Part shown: positions 61,520 through 64,000 of the stretch, piece after piece | How positions within the stretch are numbered: position 1 is the stretch's first letter | Layout of the letters: each line of letters opens with the position of its first letter | Notes under the pieces: generated by a model | Databases searched by the model: none | The model's input: the letters and a program-made list of their open reading frames with translations, nothing else | What the model was told of the DNA's origin: nothing | Origin: Hypoxylon rubiginosum | Taxonomy: Eukaryota > Ascomycota > Sordariomycetes > Xylariales > Hypoxylaceae | DNA length: 64,000 nt | Reading direction: 5' to 3' | Assembly (NCBI GenBank): GCA_902806565.1 | Contig: CADCXA010000024.1 | Coordinates: forward strand, 682,001 to 746,000 | Made by a program: the position numbers and the translations under genes

Positions 61520-62944
61520 AGAAGTCTATTCGGGTCTCAGATCTGGACGGAATATTCCCAACTACCTGGTGGCCTCTCTTTAGGGCCGTATGCGCGTTGC
61601 CGATCTTATAAGCCGGGTTTCACAGCCCTATCATACATATGGGGCGCGTACTACTCGCCTACCCACCTACCCACGAAATCTGCTGTGATGGAGTCATGCG
61701 ACGAAACTTTGGGCCGATCACAGTTTGGGTAGACTCTATATGCATAAATCAACAAGATGAGGGGGAGAAGAAGTCTCAAATACCGCTTATGGGTGATATT
61801 TATTCCTCTCCTACGTCTGCCTACCTACCTACATCTAGCTTCGCTGGAGCCATCGATTGCCTCCGTTCAGCTGGCTTTCAAGATTATTTCACCTCTGCCA
61901 ACGACTTGTACTCCATGTTTCGGTAGAATACCTGGATTTCGTGGGAAATAGTTTGGTTCTTGTGTAAGAGGAAGTACAATGACTGTGTAACGAACTCGTG
62001 GAAATACGGCGAGTCTTGTTCCCCCCCTTTTCAGCTTCAAGGAGTCAATGCGTCCCACCCCCTCCATATACAACTCGCTGTAGGAGTTAGCAGTATTACA
62101 CATGTCGATCATAGCGATATTATCGTTCTGACGCCTCCAGGTTTTTTTGAGTGGTGTTGGGACTCTGTGGTCAAGCATCCAAGGACCTCCCGACAAGCTG
62201 ATTCTGTATGAAGCCTTGAGGGACTTTTTCTCAAGAGAATGAGCTTACAGAGTATGGACGCTGCAAGCAATCCTTGCTTTATTAAGCTAGACGGACTGAT
62301 TTGGGTTGCTCCTATGCTCTAGCGACCGGGAATCTGAGTACGAGTCATCTTGGTGCCTGATTAGGGCGAATATATACCGCAGAGATGGTTTGATGTTAGT
62401 TACCTATTCAGGAAAGGACGTTATGATGCGACGCCCTTGTAACATTCATCATGGGCCCTACGAGGTGACAAGCAGTTGGTCCTTTAAGGGTCATCTCTAG
62501 CATTGTCCAACACTCCGAATCTTTCCCATTAATTGACGACGAGACTATACGGCAGAGATATAAACGACCGCTATTACTGAATGCTTTCAGGACGCTCAAG
62601 TCATATTGCCAATTGGGAAATCAGGTGCTGGCGCGTTGTTCCAAGCCAGACCCAGTTCCTCCGAACGCGTCCGACTCGGTACTAGTGCTCGATATGACTG
62701 CTTTCAACCTCTCATATTGGGTCAACAACTTAATTCATTATCTTAGGGCGACCGCGTCTTGTTTCAGGTATCAATTCTTGGTCGCGATACTGTGGGAAGC
62801 TGTCCGAAACGCGCTCGAGTCGAAGACCTCATCGCTCTGGCTTCAGGGGTACCATTGCCACTTATGCTACGCCCCGAAGGAGACTCGTATCTTTTCATCG
62901 GCTTTGCGGAAGTAGATGGTCTCATGGAGGGAGATCTTTGGTGA
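61520..62944 (+). pseudogene. Decayed HET-domain (heterokaryon incompatibility) gene
   Basis: Fragments of a HET protein occur in the right order but in different frames. The start-like EYSQLPGG and FTALSYIWG (to about 61645) are followed in a second frame by CDGV, then WVDSICINQQDEGEKKSQIP and LMGDIYS (61690-61810), ending at a stop at 61924-61926. About 20-30 residues normally found between CDGV and WVDSICINQ are missing. Further on, YEALRDFFSRE is followed by TGA at 62240-62242, where relatives carry a Trp, then AYRVWTLQ. The end-like segment DLIALASGVPLPLMLRPEGD, then GLMEGDLW and a stop at 62942-62944, matches the usual HET C-terminus. HET proteins trigger cell death on fusion of incompatible strains. 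This copy has at least two frame changes and several stops and cannot be functional. The TGG-to-TGA change fits repeat-induced C:G to T:A mutation but does not prove it. Confidence 0.72.
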
Positions 62945-63209
62945 AAGCTTACTGATGAGGATCTCGTAGAAATTATTTACACATGATCTACCATCCGCAC
63001 ACTAATGTACCTAATCATCTAGATGAGCTCCGTCTATATATTATCATACGCTAGATAAATCTAATGGATCAGGTACATTCAGGTCCTGGTTAAACATGTG
63101 TCAATTTTGAGCATGTCTGTCTCGCGGATACGCATGGATTACCATGACCTTTCCCCTGGGCCATCGGACGCGCATCCGGCTGGCGAGTTAATATAGAGAC
63201 CACCATCAA

Positions 63210-63998
63210 CTAAAACGGGGACACGCCATACACGCCCAGCACCCTCCCGACGTTATCGTCCCTCTCCCCCTTAACCACAGACGCCACCCGCTCGCCCCCC
63301 TGCCAAGGCTCGGCCCCGCCCCTCCTCCGCAGCGCCTCCGGATCCCCGGTGAACCCGGTAGCGCACAGCCCCGGGTCGGCACCGAACACGAGGAAGCGCT
63401 CGGGCCCCAGCCGCGCGTGATACATGACCATGAGCATGTTGAGCGCGGCTTTGCTGGCGCGGTACTCGGCCGCGCCCGGGCCGTAGTACGGCGAGTTCCG
63501 GTCCGCCGCGTGCGTGATGGAGCCGGTGCTCGAGGACACGAAGACGAGGCGGGGCGGCTTGTGCGCCGACTTCCGTAGTAGGTCTAGGAACGCTTCCGTG
63601 ACGCTTAGGGAGCCGACGACGTTGGTTTCTAGGATGGGGCGCAGGGCCTCTCGTGTGGGGGGGCTGGCCGTTGAGACGATGCCCGCGTTGTTCACGAGGA
63701 CGTCGAGCCGCCCGTACTCGGACGCGATGCGGAGGGCGGCGGCGTCGACGGACTGGTCGTTGGTCACGTCGATCTGGGTGGAAGATACGGTGCCTTTGAT
63801 ACCGTCGGTGGCCTGGAGTTCCTTCGCAGCAGCTTCGCCCTTGGAGACGTCCCGGCAGCCTAGGATGACATGGTAGTCCTGGGAAAAGAGGACCAAGTTC
63901 TTTGCTGTTTCATAGCCCACTCCCTGGTTACCACCTACGATTGGTATTAGCTGCCTTACTGTACCAATACTGGGGCTAAAGGGGAAGGGTTTGGTATA
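63210..63998 (-). CDS. Short-chain dehydrogenase/reductase, 5' end outside the window
   Basis: The frame is open from the stop at 63210-63212 to the right edge, showing 262 residues; the start codon lies beyond the window. A Rossmann start IVGGNQGVGYETAKNL (variant of TGxxxGxG), cofactor-side HVILGCRD, NNAG, the VFVSSSTGS strand with the catalytic Ser, and YRASK with the catalytic Tyr and Lys identify a classical NAD(P)H-dependent SDR. The Arg in GCRD, just after the second strand, favours NADPH. The substrate is not predictable. Codons are strongly GC-ending, unlike the neighbouring HET relic. I considered a short intron at the N-terminus (a TAG before GTGGT) but the uninterrupted frame is sensible, so no intron is called. 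The C-terminus is short for the family. Confidence 0.9.
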   Translation of the reverse strand, partial: YTKPFPFSPSIGTVRQLIPIVGGNQGVGYETAKNLVLFSQDYHVILGCRDVSKGEAAAKELQATDGIKGTVSSTQIDVTNDQSVDAAALRIASEYGRLDVLVNNAGIVSTASPPTREALRPILETNVVGSLSVTEAFLDLLRKSAHKPPRLVFVSSSTGSITHAADRNSPYYGPGAAEYRASKAALNMLMVMYHARLGPERFLVFGADPGLCATGFTGDPEALRRRGGAEPWQGGERVASVVKGERDDNVGRVLGVYGVSPF

Positions 63999-64000
63999 AA

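Noticed and set aside
63900..64000. Possible short N-terminal intron in the SDR gene ending at a TAG before GTGGT
   Set aside because: A GTAAGG donor would leave only 25 nt and break phase. The uninterrupted frame reads RQLIPIVGGNQGVGYETAKN, a good Rossmann start.
1..64000. tRNA genes, rRNA, CRISPR arrays and transposable elements
   Set aside because: I scanned for B-box-like GGTTCGANNCC on both strands, for regularly spaced repeats and for transposase or reverse transcriptase motifs, and found nothing convincing. Reading by eye is not as sensitive as tRNAscan-SE or RepeatMasker.
57273..64000. Secondary metabolite gene cluster suggested by the SDR
   Set aside because: Only one tailoring-type enzyme is visible, with no polyketide synthase, peptide synthetase, terpene cyclase, P450 or cluster regulator in the window.

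Overview
This window comes from the nuclear genome of a filamentous ascomycete, most likely a Sordariomycete. The evidence is genes split by short GT..AG introns (mostly 46-125 nt) with CTAAC/CTAAT branch sites, a group III (OS-1/NIK1-type) histidine kinase of 1294 residues, a Chk2/PRD-4-type checkpoint kinase, a HET-domain relic, and intergenic DNA peppered with TACCTAGGTA-type motifs. I found no rRNA, tRNA, CRISPR array or intact transposon. Exon models were built by hand from splice signals, reading phase and protein family logic. No database search was possible.

Layout, left to right. The 5' part of a small heat-shock-like gene runs off the left edge (minus), with a step-type heat shock element behind it. 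A WW-plus-PhoD-phosphatase protein (+) converges on phosphomannomutase (-). A tiny hydrophilic protein (-) and a Na+/Ca2+-exchanger-family transporter (-) follow. The condensin kleisin Brn1/CAP-H (+) converges on a SAM + HMG-box regulator (-) whose first exons and true C-terminus are easy to miss. A 93-residue coiled-coil protein (+) with an 857-nt intron comes next. The NIK1/OS-1 osmosensing kinase (-) is followed by about 6.5 kb with no recognisable gene, then a Munc13/UNC-13-like exocytosis protein (-). A BAR-PH-ArfGAP (centaurin) gene (+), a Chk2 kinase (+) and a long disordered protein (+) end the conserved part.

From about 57.3 kb the character changes. There is a large uncharacterised fungal protein family member broken into two reading-frame blocks (-), a decayed HET-domain pseudogene (+), and a short-chain dehydrogenase that runs off the right edge (-). 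This looks like an accessory, fast-turnover block next to a core housekeeping and signalling block.

The core genes do not form one pathway. They cover stress sensing (NIK1, small HSP, Chk2), membrane traffic (Munc13-like, ArfGAP), chromosome condensation (Brn1), glycosylation precursor supply (phosphomannomutase) and ion transport. The least explained features are the uncharacterised accessory family with its possible 24-nt intron and single-base frame break, the repeated palindromic intergenic motif, sharp GC-rich blocks inside several genes, and the ArfGAP gene's duplicated stop-codon segment.
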